A stretch of 64,000 bases of DNA from Strongylocentrotus droebachiensis (lineage: Eukaryota; Echinodermata; Echinoidea; Camarodonta; Strongylocentrotidae). The notes under the pieces were generated by a model. That model was not told where the DNA came from. It did no database searches and saw only the letters and a list, made by a program, of their open reading frames with translations. The DNA is taken from NCBI GenBank assembly GCA_035222895.1, contig JAVYIG010000095.1, forward strand, positions 744,001 through 808,000, in the 5' to 3' direction. The translations under genes and the position numbers were made by a program. Numbering within the stretch: the stretch's first letter is position 1; each line of letters begins with the position of its first letter. This document shows, piece after piece, positions 11,801-21,600 of this stretch.

Positions 11801-14800
11801 CCCTTGGATTGAGAGTCAAGTGACTGACTGCTGATTTGGCATCATCTGCCTTGAAGGGAGCAAGCAAAATAACTACATTTGCCACACTCAACCCAGGTGA
11901 GGTTAATGGGTACCTGGTAGGATTATTTCTTGAAATGCACTGTGCGCCGATAACGGCTGCGGGAGCTAAAGCTAGGGTAATCATTTCCAAAGCTCTTTGG
12001 AAGCGCATAGAGATGTTATTTCTTAACGTATTATGCGCTATACAAGAACTCAATATTTTCATTATTTATAATATCTCTTTTTGAGGCTACCATACCTTGA
12101 GAACGTTATACGGTTCTTGCATCTCTATGGAGATATCTTCGTCGTCCTCCGCACTGATGTACTGGCCTAAGAGATCAATGGGTTTACCTGCAAGGGATAA
12201 AAAACAAAAATAAAAATTAACAAGAGCTTGACAATTTTGCTAAAGGCATCGTTTAACAGTGTTAAATCTAAGATGCACGGCCCTACATGTTATCAGTGTC
12301 TGTGATATGGTGTAATATTGAAGTCCTAAATAAGTTGCGCTTCAAAATGATCAGGAAGTGCCTGAAAAAAGTAAAAAATCTTTGAGTGACCGGTTTTACC
12401 ATCCTCATTTTCCCCAATAGACTGTAGTGTTATAAAAACCATTAGGAAAACAAATTTTGAAATTTCGATTTCCAATCATAAATATCTTGATAATCAGACA
12501 GGCGATCTGCTTGTAAACATCATGGGGTTCCTGACTGACCTAAAGGTTTATAATTATCATTGCAGCATGAGCTAAATCCAGGATTTTGTTTCAGAATCTG
12601 AGGCAAAGATATCCAATCCCTTTAATGACTGGGTGGACCATAGGGCTTCACAACATCAATATTTTAAATGCACTCAAGATAGTTCCTGTAACTCTGAATC
12701 AGTTTCAAAGACATCTATTTCTATACCACATAATGTTATCTGATGTATCGCTTTATTGTTTCATCATTTTACCTTATTTTGTACTCTTGATGGATTTATA
12801 CTCTTATTCTGTCATGATTGTATTCCATTTTTTATATTTTATTGGAATTGAATAAACTGAATTGAATCGAGTTGAATAATCATATTTTAGTCCATAAAAC
12901 TATTTCAATGAGCAAGCACAGACTACTGTATGGGTATATATTTGTGTATAGTCATTATTGCAGATGACAAAGGAAAAAAAAAAAGAGATTCATCATGAAA
13001 AAAAACCAAAAGGTAGTTCAATTACAATACACATTCACACATGCATTGCCAGCTGATTTTCACATGATGTAAATTCCCAGCATCTAAAACATCTCCCCAA
13101 ATTGACAATAATTCAACCTTTGCAACAACAAAAAACTTCATCACTTACCTCTGCCATCTTTGATTCTGACCTTTGACCTCAGTTTAGCTTGATTCAGATG
13201 GAACTGGAGGGAGGAAAACATGACATTACTTGACAATACTTCAATTAGACTCCTCAATGTCAAAACTGGATGAGTAGCAATATCTACACCAATTAACTAA
13301 TGAAACATAAACTATTGCTAAAGCAAATCTTTATGCAGAAGAACAAAAAATTAAAAAGACATTCTAATAATGATAATAATAAATACAGAATTTGTTATGC
13401 GCCATTGATCTAGTATGCTATTCTGAGGCGCAGAGAGATAGAATTAGAATGAGTAACATAGAGAAATGAAAACAGCATAATATAGATGTACATTCAACAT
13501 AATTATCATTATTATCATCATTATTACTATTTATTATTCTTGTTCCTTTTTCTTATTTTATTTTCTTATTACATTATGTTGTTATATATTTAATGTACTG
13601 AGTATAATTTAGCATAATATTGTATTATGTTTTACTATTCATTGTTCTCTATACAAGGGAGGTATTACTTCCTGATAGGAAATTATAATAAACTAAAATG
13701 ACATGCAAACATATATGACTGGAGATTCTTTTTAAATGTTTCTAGGGATTCTAATGATCGGATCCTCGGTGGAAGAGCATTCCAAAGAGATGGCGCTGCA
13801 GGAATAAAAGCCGTTTCTCTAATAACCCTGACCCGATTGTGGAATATATTCTTTTGAACATATCTTGATTTTCACAGACCAATCAATATCTTTGTCTTGT
13901 TTCATAGTATACAGGTAATGACATGAGAAGTCTGAAGTTATCTGAAATATCAATCTAGCCTGAAGTGCATAAATGGATTTTAAACATTCTCGAATTACTA
14001 CCAATCAGATGAACCACTTCAGGGATTCTGTCTAAAATAAATAAAAAACAGGGGGCAACATTTTAATCCAAGTCTTAGACGGTCCTTCCTCCCCATACAA
14101 CAAGTACTAAGACGATGATTGACTTACACTGTCTTCCTGTCTCTCCCATTCCTTGTAATAATCTGCTTCTCTTGCTCTCTGTAACTCCTCCTGTTAACAA
14201 AAAAAGAAAAAGAGAAAAAAGAATTTCACGGCAAGTTGTACATGTGTCTACCTTTAATAGATCATGATATTTCTCCATTTTATTCCATTGACCGTTTCTT
14301 TATGAAGCGTTGAATGTTTTCCTCATATGGATATGATGGTCATGATCATTTGATCGAGTGAAATTAATTATATTCGATCATATATTCTAACTAGGGAAGA
14401 CAAGAAACCTGATGATATTGAGAAAGTTGTATGTATTCGTTTAAAGGGATTGGTTAATATCTTTGTCTCAGATTCTAAACAAAATCCTGGATTTAGCTCA
14501 TGCTGCAATGATAATTATAAACCTTTAGGTCAGTCAGGAACCCCATGACTTTTACAAGCCGATCGCCTGTCTAATTATCAAGATATTTATGATTCAAAAT
14601 CGAAATTTCAAAAACTGTTTTTATAACACTACAGTCTAATGGGGAAAATTTACATGGGGTTATTATTTACAATTTCATAACTTTAGACTCAATTTCAACT
14701 GCGACAACGATCACTTAATATTGTAGGATCGCATATGCTTCCGATATGTTCATTTGAACAAAATTCATGACCCCAAACCAAAACTTTGTATTACCTTTAA

Positions 14801-17800
14801 TTTTGGTACCAATTACGGGAAATCCGTACTAGTTGGCAGCTCTACCTCAGTACTACTCAACCATACCACTTTCAATACAATAGCACAATCAGAACTACTA
14901 TATGAAGCCAATACTCGATCCAGACAAATGGATAAAATCTTACCATTTCCTTATCTCTCTGTTCTCTCTCCTTTTCTCTTTCTATTCTTCTCTGTTTAAC
15001 TTTCTGAAGTTCCAGCTGTAAGTATGGAAAGAAAACCAAAACAGTTAAAAACACAAATATGCATTACAAATCTTTTCAGAGGTTGTTGCAAGATATATAT
15101 GTATATATATATATGAATACTAAATTAACCCCCCCCCCCCCCTCTTTCTCACTCTCCTTTTTTTTTGAGGGGGAGGGGCATGAAGAATTGTTGAGAAATG
15201 ATAAGTTTCCCCATAACCAGCAATCTATGATGGGAGGCCTTGGAAGGACAATTTAGCAGCATGTCAATTACATTGAGGCATGGCACATAGATATCATGAA
15301 TGCAAATGTGCATGGAACCTAGGTTGTAATAATTGTTAACATTTCTCTAGCTTTCTTGTGAAAAAAAAAAAAAAAAAAATCATAATTAGGCCAGAGTCAT
15401 TTCATTTTTTTAACCGACTTTGACCATCGGATCCATTTTCTCTCATCCGCTGCACTGAGTTTTACATGTGAGACAACAGTATAGATTTTGTATTGACTTT
15501 GTACATACCTAAAACTTGACTTGTGCCGGATGAAAAGGATGAATTTCAAGCCTTTGTTCATTCTCCAATCAATTTAGTTTTTTCATTTAAGACTACTTGT
15601 TATTGGATTCTTGTTTTAAAGTCCTTTTTGGTTTGAAAATAATGCAATCCTCAAAGTGTAACCCTTCTCAAACACTTACATGGATGTTCATGTGGATCAC
15701 TGTCAACGATTGTGAACATTATTCCAAAAGGTTTAGGAAAGTCTATATTACAAGGTAATAATTACTTACACTTTAAATACATATGAAATCAATATCTCTT
15801 TGGAGTATGAACCACTATGCCACACTAACATATCCCAATACTTCTCCAAAGATATAAAAAGTGAAAGTATACAGTTAGGGTTAGGGTCGCTGTTGTGTTT
15901 CAAGTTAAGTTTCAGGTTAGTCTAAGGTACTGTGTTTGGTCTAGGTTGACTCATTTGGTTAATGTAGAAAATTACTATGGAGCAAAACGTTGCGAGGGCA
16001 TGTGATGTAGAACCTCTTGGGATGCTCCCTTTAAAGCCCCACTGCACTACTTATAGCTACTTGCGCCCTCTATATAGCAAACAATGCCTAAGTGGTGACC
16101 AATGGTCCCCCATCATTCCCTTTTACGTATGTTAATTGAGAGCCGAGTTGATGAGATAAGCACCTGACTGACAGTGACCATGCAGGGAGGTTTAATCCCT
16201 CCTGGTCAATGTAGTGCAGACAGGCTTTAACACAATACGTTTGAAGAGTGCTTCAAATATCTCACCCTGCTCTCAATCTGCTTCTTTTTCACAATCTTCT
16301 TCATCTGGTCAGGTTCAACATCCGCGATGCCAAGTTTCTCATTTTTCTACAAAGATAAGACAAAAGAAATTGCACGTCTTACAAAATACACTCGTACATG
16401 CTAACCATCAATAACAAAATTCATGTATCTCTCTTTAAAAGCCCCAAGCATGTCAGGTTAATTGTAATAATTTAGTTGATCAATTCATGAACAGTTGAAC
16501 AAATGGGTTTCTTGTACGTGCATAAGCTATTCCAGTAGTGAAATTAGCTTAGGTCACCGATTGTTACGTATTACCTATTCTGCTTCCGAAATTTTGAATT
16601 AATATCACCCGAAAATTAATTTAAAATCAAAACAAAATATAAAGAGTTCAGGAAATGTAATACTTACACAAATGAAAGGCTTCATACTATATATACTCAA
16701 TACTGCAAAACTTTCAATAAGTTTACTTTGTCTTGAAAATTGTCTCAAATTAGTAGCTTAAAAAACATTAATAAATTTATCTGTTACATGCGTGTAAATG
16801 TAATATTTTAAACCAAGAGATGGGGAGAAACAGTTAACACTTTAAGATCTACTACATGTACCAATATTTTATTATTTATTGCTCTACAGTAACAATATGT
16901 GAACTGGTCATTCAAAGGATTAGCGATGTTAGACCAATCTGATTCACTGTTAAATGTAATTCATCAGTGTTACATAAAAACTGATTAATCAACAAGTAAT
17001 GATAGCTAAATATTAAACTTACCTTGACCCACACAAATGTATCCAGTAGATTAGGATCTCCAAATGGATTGTCTTCATTGGTATAGCCCTGCAAAAAAAA
17101 AAAAAATACAATAAATATATAGTCTAATCATACTATTCACTATATGTCATGACACAGATTTCCAACAAATTTTGAGTGGGAAAGCTTCCCACATAATTTA
17201 GACCAGGGAGATTTATCTCAGATAATGCGTTTTATTTTAATAGTAGATCAATTATTCAAAAACAAAAATTATTAGCGCAGATATTTGTATAAAAATAAAG
17301 AAGTAGCTCCTTGTAATTGTTAAATTTCTTTCTGACCTGCTTCCGTTTCACAATTATCATTAGGTTCCAAACTGTGTCCACTAAACACACACAAAGACTG
17401 CTTGATTGACGCAAAGGATTATGCACAGAGTGTATGCTCGAAAGTAAGCAACAAGGGGACAGACGGCTTTAGGTTAGCAGTAATAAAGGAACCTGCATAC
17501 TGTTTCCATGAAGTGGTCGTTGTGTGATTGTATGTTTCAAGAGAGCCTGCTATTCACATTGCTTTTCAATCTTACCATCATTTCTTCATCCCATCCCATC
17601 TGCTCCTTTCTCTTCCTGTCTTTGACCTCTTTCTTGTTCATCCTCCTCACTCTCTTCTCCTCCATCGTCTCGGTTGCTTTTATCATCGACTTCTTCATCC
17701 TGATGAGAATAATCAAATCAAATATTTAAAATTAATGGTTAAAGTAAAATACTTTCAAAGTAATGTGGTTTTAACCTGTCTAGATGAACACACTATTTTA

Positions 17801-19125
17801 CCAAATCCCAGACCTTGATCAACACTGTTGATAAGCTCAGAAAACTTACAATTGTAAGTAAGGAATTAAAGATACAATTTTAACTAGATGGAACTTCGAC
17901 TGCACGCAGTCGAAAATGATGCCTCCGCCATAGAGCAATTTTACAAACCAAAACGGAAGCAACTTTTAAAATTCAAGTTTGATTGTAATCCATCTGTCGT
18001 CTTTAATAATGCATTCACAAGCTATTGATAGGCATCCTTAATGAGCCCCATGACCTTTGACCTGATGACCCTAAAATCTAATCACTTCATTGGCTCTGCA
18101 AGATACATATACATGTCTTGAGTTTGATAGTAATCTGTCTTTTGGTCTCATGATAATGTGATCACAAGCTATTTGAGCATACATAATGAGCCTTGTGACC
18201 TTTGAACTTTGACCTCCCGACCCCAAAATCTAATCAGTTCATTGGCTCTGCAAGATACATACATGACCCAAGTTTGGCAGGAATCCATTAATCGGTTCTA
18301 GAGATAACGCGATAACGAGCTATTTTGCATACGCAATGAGCTCTGTGACCTTTGACCTTGTGACCCCAAAATCTAATCAGTTTATTGGCTTTGCAAGATA
18401 CATGCATGATCAAAGTTTGGCAGGAATCCATCGATCAGTTCTTGAGATAACACGATCACGAGAACGGGACGTACGTACGTACGGACGGACGGACAACCAG
18501 AAAACATAATGCCTCCAGCTACTTTGTAGCGGAGGCATAAAAATCCTGAAGACATATTTACTTTTCATTGACAGCAGGATTTGGTCTGACATCAGGTTTT
18601 TGTATGGGAGACCGAGATCTAGTCCGACTGCGAGATCTTCTCTTTTTGTGCTTATGGCTGTGATGACGATCTCTGTCTTCATATTTTGCCTTGCCCCTAG
18701 ACCTAGACTCGGATCTGGACCTAGACCTGGACCTGTGCTTCTTCTGCTTGTGTCGTCGTCTCTCTGCCTCGTTATCACTGCTCTCTGGCGTCACACTTCT
18801 ATAAAGAGGAAATTAAAGCCAATAACAGGTACATCTCAGCAAGGAGTTTTCAGCTAAAATGTCACAAATATCACACAACACCACAAAATCTAATATAAAT
18901 TAATAAACCTTGCCAATTTACACTAATCGCTATTGTTGTAAAGTAAGCATCAAGTCGACGTTGGTAATGCAAAATCATTCATTTTTGCATACACAGCATG
19001 TACAATGTATATGCATTTCCGGCAAAACCAAAATAGTGAACAAGATCTGAAGTAGTGCTGTAACATCACGGATATCTCCAATTCCGTTTAACCGCCAGTC
19101 AAAACCGGACGGTTTTCGGTTAAAC

Positions 19126-19171
<46 letters not shown>

Positions 19172-19595
19172 GGGTCTATCGTTTTTTTTTTATAATTTTT
19201 TTTTTTACCGACTCTGTCGGCAGCAAGCCAGAGCCGTGTGAAAAAGCGGAAAGCGGGAAGGACTTTCATTTAACTGCGAGGTGCATTTGAAGGCGCCGAT
19301 TTGTGCTTGTGAACTTGTCACAAATAATAGTAACAATGTTGTTTTTAGAAGAATGTGTAAGATCATTAATGTAAATTAAAAACAGTAGAGGACCTAGGAT
19401 GGAACCTTGTGTTAAGGTTGGATGAATTATTATAATAAACTACATATTGAGATCTACTACAAAGATTACTTTCAAACCGAGATGACAGACAAATTGGAGT
19501 GTTGTTCTAGATTCGGAGTGGTGAGTCAACACACAGATTACTGAGCTGGGAGACATTGCCAGGCATAGTGCGAGGTGGAGGGGTATAAATCGAAA

Positions 19596-19628
<33 letters not shown>

Positions 19629-21080
19629 CGGGAAAACGAAACCGTCCAATTGAAAACGGAATCCGCCATGGGCGGTCGGATACCGGACGGTTAAACGTTT
19701 GACTACAGCACTAATCTGAAGTCAGTGTTTTTGTAATGTAAATGGAATAGTGACTTATTACCAACAAGAAATGGTGGAAGGTATCATGCAAAGCTCTATC
19801 ATTCCAGAATTTTTCGCAGTTTTGGTTTAATTCTTGACCAATTTTAAAGTGCTTTGTAAGACTCTAAGAAAAGAAAGAAAGGATCAACTATCAAACACAG
19901 AAGCCAGTGCGGGAAGGGCATGGTGATTATGAACGCATTTTAGATTTTCACTAAATGACTAAGCCTTTAAAATTAAGGCTATTTCTGTCTACTGTAACCA
20001 ATCATCGGATAGGGGGCCGATCTTGAGCCGATCAGGTGAGAATGTATAATAATTTCCGATCACCGATCAATAAAAATGATTGGGAAAAAAAAATTAAAAA
20101 CTACCAATCACAGGTGCGAGGGTGTGGCTCCAATCTTCCGATCCGATCAATGCCCCAACTTATAGGGTTAGTTCTGTCTGTCTTCGGTAGGGGCGCTGGT
20201 CCAAGAATGAGGATTCTCCGCATAAACAAGGATATCCTCATATACGCGGACAACATGCATCGGCGCTCTGCAGGCTTCGAGTTCGCAATGCGAAAAAAGG
20301 AGTCCGTGTAATAAAATACCCCCAGTCCCACTTCTCCGTCTTTTTATCGCTCATAACGTGAAAGTCACGGCGCTTGTTCAGAAACCTATCAAAAATTTGA
20401 CCCGTAACTCTGGCGTGGAGATACCCTACTAAAACATACCCAAAATAAAGTAAATATTCATCAAATGTTTAAATAAACTCCACGCCGGAGTTACGGGTCA
20501 AATTTTGGATAGATTTCTGAACAAGCGCCAAAGTCTCTGTACAAAGACAATGGGAAATGCATCAAGAAAATCATTGCGGAACCAGTTTTTTGCATTGCCA
20601 ATGCGCGGATCGGAAATCAGAATCGTCAGCGAAAATGCGGACGATCCTTCCTTGTTTGTTTGTGCGGACGATCCTTATTCTCAGAGTTTCAACCAGCTCC
20701 TCCAGCTCCATTCATTCAGACAGATTTATCTGACTTTTGTAGACTTTGTAGATCTACGTAAATTTTTGTATTTCTTTAAAGCCGAGACACATTTCCTATG
20801 AGTGCACTGATTGTTAATTACACAACAACAAAGACAACCATAAATCGCATGTAGATCTCCACACTGCACTACACAAGTCCATACAAATTAACAGCACATC
20901 ATTTGGAGCACACGGGACCACAGTAAAACCATCGACGTTGTAACTACGACTGAAAAATAAAAAATAAAAATTGATATAACCATTTTCATACCTTTTTCTA
21001 TGCCGTGAATGGTCTCGTTGTCTTTCTCTTGACCTTGATCTACTTCGTCGTGTTTTCGTGTCACTTTTAGATCTACCCAT
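2807..21080 (-). CDS. CACTIN: Cactin, spliceosome-associated / NF-kB pathway adaptor, 18 coding exons
   Basis: Complete coding sequence read on the minus strand. Exons in transcript order: 21080-20992, 18798-18562, 17699-17576, 17088-17023, 16346-16266, 15015-14944, 14190-14128, 13203-13149, 12187-12096, 10840-10687, 9957-9814, 9206-9097, 7951-7707, 7026-6837, 6095-5940, 5488-5405, 4275-4162, 2932-2807. All introns are GT-AG, phases agree, and the total is 2202 nt (733 residues plus TGA); human CACTIN is of similar length. Residues 1-105 are an RS-rich segment (RSRSRSRE and similar). The conserved middle region runs from about residue 151 (NPFGDPNLLDTFVW) to 430 (GYWESLQQQLDAHMARARLR). Residues 430-530 are acidic. 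The C-terminal cactus-binding-type domain spans about 607-733 (KYRPRKPRFFNRVHTGFEWN, ending FKRYRYRR). Known family roles are nuclear: pre-mRNA splicing, and binding of IkB/Cactus proteins in Drosophila. Introns are packed with transposon fragments. Start and stop are both convincing; transcript ends are not determined. Confidence 0.96.
3742..4117. mobile_element. TTAA-flanked miniature element (family A)
   Basis: Begins TTAAAGGCATC and ends GATTCTCTTTAA-like (TCTCTTTAA), so both edges carry TTAA. Nearly the same sequence recurs at 12241-12625 in the same orientation (ATGCACGGCCCTAC, ATCTTGATAATCAGACAG, GGTTTATAATTATCATT). Lies in the last CACTIN intron. TTAA targets are typical of piggyBac-like elements, but no transposase is present, so the class is inferred. 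Confidence 0.75.
4585..5316. mobile_element. hAT-like inverted-repeat element, itself interrupted
   Basis: Ends ATACCTGCCAAC and GTTGGCAGGTAT form a perfect 12-bp inverted repeat. The flanks CCTAATCC (4577-4584) and GCTAATCC (5317-5324) match at 7 of 8 positions, as expected for an old 8-bp hAT duplication. A second element (4665-5033) is inserted inside. No transposase ORF. Confidence 0.75.
4665..5033. mobile_element. Miniature element with AGGTAnAGACCAG ends, nested
   Basis: Left end AGGTACAGACCAGTA and right end ACTGGTCTTTACCT are inverted repeats with few mismatches; TTAA precedes the left end. The copy at 62060-62442 has the same ends and interior. Its insertion inside 4585-5316 dates it as the younger of the two. 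Confidence 0.78.
6536..6785. repeat. Interspersed repeat, partner of 2356-2640
   Basis: Same unit as 2356-2640, within CACTIN intron 14, ending just before exon 14 (6837). It is preceded by a (TAA)n-like run at 6448-6470. Confidence 0.6.
7088..7175 (-). pseudogene. Decayed tandem copy of CACTIN exon 14
   Basis: Lies in intron 13, just upstream (in transcript sense) of the true exon 14 (7026-6837). It repeats the exon's acceptor side (TAG then ACCAGAGTC) and the stretch encoding the region around LLEQKDLSIE, with mismatches and an internal deletion of roughly 30 nt that shifts the frame. A shorter, poorer third echo may lie at 7235-7290. It is unlikely to be used: the frame is broken. Confidence 0.7.
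7348..7431. mobile_element. Short palindromic element (CTGTTTGGAGCCAGAAGGGC type)
   Basis: Arms TCTGTTCAGGGCCAGAAGGG and CCCTTCTGGATCCAAACAGA pair as a hairpin. Related palindromes lie at 30126-30200 and 48745-48830. Confidence 0.65.
8116..8400. repeat. Interspersed repeat of the GGTCATGCGATTGCATTG family
   Basis: In CACTIN intron 12. Shares the left half with 4665-5033, 11351-11540 and 62060-62442 (GTGGAATCGATCAGAAAA, CTGCAAGGTTCTGGAATCAT, TTTGGCCCAGTCTTGGTAAA) and the right part with 1266-1530. Confidence 0.7.
8836..9062. mobile_element. Palindromic element with TAGGCCTAAAAA ends
   Basis: Left end TAGGCCTAAAAA then TGTTGTATTGCCCTTT is mirrored at the right by AAAGGGCAATACAACG then TTTTTTAGGCC. 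Inner arms also pair (GGGTCGGTCGG and related). The larger relative at 24629-25160 has the same terminal sequences. Confidence 0.8.
9430..9764 (-). mobile_element. tRNA-derived SINE, split by a hAT-like insertion
   Basis: Read on the minus strand, the head GGAGGCGCGATGGCTCAGTG then GTAGAGC carries a tRNA-like A box, and CGGGAGGTTCTGAGTTTGAA a B-box-like segment. The body resumes at 9533 and runs to about 9430. The 138-bp element at 9534-9671 plus one target copy interrupts it. A related head is at 61385-61460. It lies in CACTIN intron 11. Confidence 0.8.
9534..9671. mobile_element. hAT-like MITE with perfect 8-bp target duplication
   Basis: Perfect 13-bp inverted ends CAGGCCCGTAGCC and GGCTACGGGCCTG. 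Flanks CTTATCAA at 9526-9533 and 9672-9679 are identical. Length 138 bp with G-run and C-run inner arms; non-autonomous. Removing it and one flank restores a continuous SINE. Confidence 0.92.
10200..10440 (-). repeat. Probable LINE 3'-end remnant
   Basis: Reads as a reverse-oriented tail: TTTATTTGGCACATAAATAC followed by AT-rich short repeats, then an inner inverted pair AGGTGCATC / GATGCACCT. No coding part remains. Confidence 0.4.
11351..11540. repeat. Partial copy of the GGTCATGCGATTGCATTG family
   Basis: TACTGGTAATGCGATTGCATTG through GGACAACACACA; the left half of the element at 4665-5033 only. In CACTIN intron 9. Confidence 0.7.
11746..12062 (+). repeat. SINE-like interspersed repeat
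   Basis: Longer relative of 1083-1262: CCCAGGTGAGGTTAATGGGT, GCGCCGATAACGGCTGC, AAAGCTCTTTGGAAGCGCAT and GCGCTATACAAGAACTC. Ends only 34 bp before CACTIN exon 9. Confidence 0.65.
12241..12625. mobile_element. TTAA-type miniature element, second copy of family A
   Basis: Near-identical in layout to 3742-4117; the left TTAA is altered to CTAA, while the right end CCCTTTAA is intact. In CACTIN intron 8. Confidence 0.75.
12640..12885 (+). repeat. LINE-type 3' tail
   Basis: A T-rich stretch ends in GGAATTGAATAAACTGAATTG and GAATCGAGTTGAAT, the short repeated tail typical of non-LTR retrotransposons. The 89-residue ORF overlapping it has no recognised domain. Confidence 0.5.
13360..13840. repeat. 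Repeat-rich intron stretch with (TAA)n runs
   Basis: Contains (TAA)n-like runs at 13362-13382 and (TTA)n-like runs at 13500-13545, a GCGCCATTGATCTAGTATGC segment, and TCCAAAGAGATGGCGCTGCA then CCTGACCCGATTGTGG. It looks like old retrotransposon sequence; no ORF retained. Confidence 0.4.
14441..14800. mobile_element. Chimeric TTAA-flanked element (family A + family B)
   Basis: Positions 14441-14645 are the reverse complement of the right half of family A (3742-4117). Positions 14659-14800 match the right end of family B (51535-51676), including ACTTTGTATTACCTTTAA. Both outer edges carry TTAA, so the hybrid has a full pair of ends. In CACTIN intron 6. Confidence 0.75.
15115..16265. other. CACTIN intron 5: C-run, A-run, no gene
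   Basis: Holds a C-run (15129-15142), an A-run (15361-15379) and otherwise unique AT-rich sequence with one GGTTAGGGTT pair near 15877. No exon-like ORF. Confidence 0.5.
17908..18540. mobile_element. Inverted-repeat element with three internal tandem units carrying TGACCTTTGACC
   Basis: Ends ATGCCTCCGC and GCGGAGGCAT are inverted. Inside, a unit of 130-150 bp repeats three times; each has TGACCTTTGA, CCCCAAAATCTAATCA (or CCTAAAATCTAATCA) and TTGGCTCTGCAAGATACAT. TGACCTTTGACC at 18051-18062 and 18346-18357, and TGACCTTTGAACTTTGACC at 18196-18214, look like DR1-type nuclear-receptor half-site pairs. Close to CACTIN exon 2, in intron 2. Confidence 0.75.
19053..19713. mobile_element. hAT-like element with perfect 8-bp target duplication
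   Basis: Ends TAGTGCTGTA and TACAGCACTA are inverted, and the flanks ATCTGAAG (19045-19052 and 19714-19721) are identical. Inner arms contain GTTTAACCG and related inverted segments. Two long A-runs (about 19130-19167 and 19602-19628) and no ORF; 661 bp, non-autonomous. In CACTIN intron 1. Confidence 0.9.
20205..20690. mobile_element. Large foldback (palindromic) element
   Basis: Core arms 20371-20420 and 20478-20527 are inverted copies with few mismatches (CGCTTGTTCAGAAA, TTTGACCCGTAACTC) around a 57-nt loop. Looser outer arms carry GGATTCTCCGCATAAACAAGG on the left and its inverted relative near 20610-20690. Lies 300 bp from CACTIN exon 1. Confidence 0.75.
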
Positions 21081-21282
21081 TTTGAATTTAACTCGGAAAA
21101 GCTCCAATCGTGAACGCAACAAATTAGGTTATGGTATCTTCGAGAAATGAGAAAGCAAAAAAGGAAAAAAGAAAATGGGGGAACACTGATCTGTACGGAT
21201 TTGTTTTTGTTCGTACAGATCAATGGGGGAAATCGTATCAGGACCATTACATCCTGCACTGGCGTACTGGTGGGGGAGCTTG

Positions 21283-21600
21283 GGGGGGGGGGGGCGCCAG
21301 CCCCCCCACATTAAATTGAACCATGACTTATTTTCAATTCCATATACAAGTGATGTATAGATGTTCGTGATATCACATGATTTTCAGCAAAATGCGCGTT
21401 TCTCCATTTCTGTTGAAAACCGGTAGTGAGCACTAATTATTTCTTTTGGTCCTCGAAAATTTGAAAAATTGCACGCCCCCCCCCCCCAGGGCCAGGGGGG
21501 GGGCCATCTCCAAAAAAAGGTAAAATTAACGTTAGAAAATGTAAAAATACACTTTTTTCCGACACTGGGGGGGGGGGGGGGGCAACTGAATTCAGACTAG
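21283..21600. repeat. G/C homopolymer-rich repeat remnants upstream of CACTIN
   Basis: G-runs at 21283-21296 and near 21567-21582 and a C-run near 21475-21487, with CACTGGCGTACTGG at 21256 resembling a hAT end (compare 58752). No matching second end was found. Confidence 0.5.

Noticed and set aside
13167..13178. TGACCTTTGACC as a nuclear-receptor site
   Set aside because: It lies in CACTIN exon 8 coding for conserved residues (RSKVRI), so the match is explained by protein coding.
20036..20331. Overlapping 91- and 76-residue ORFs on both strands
   Set aside because: Fall in and next to the foldback element; no recognised domain.
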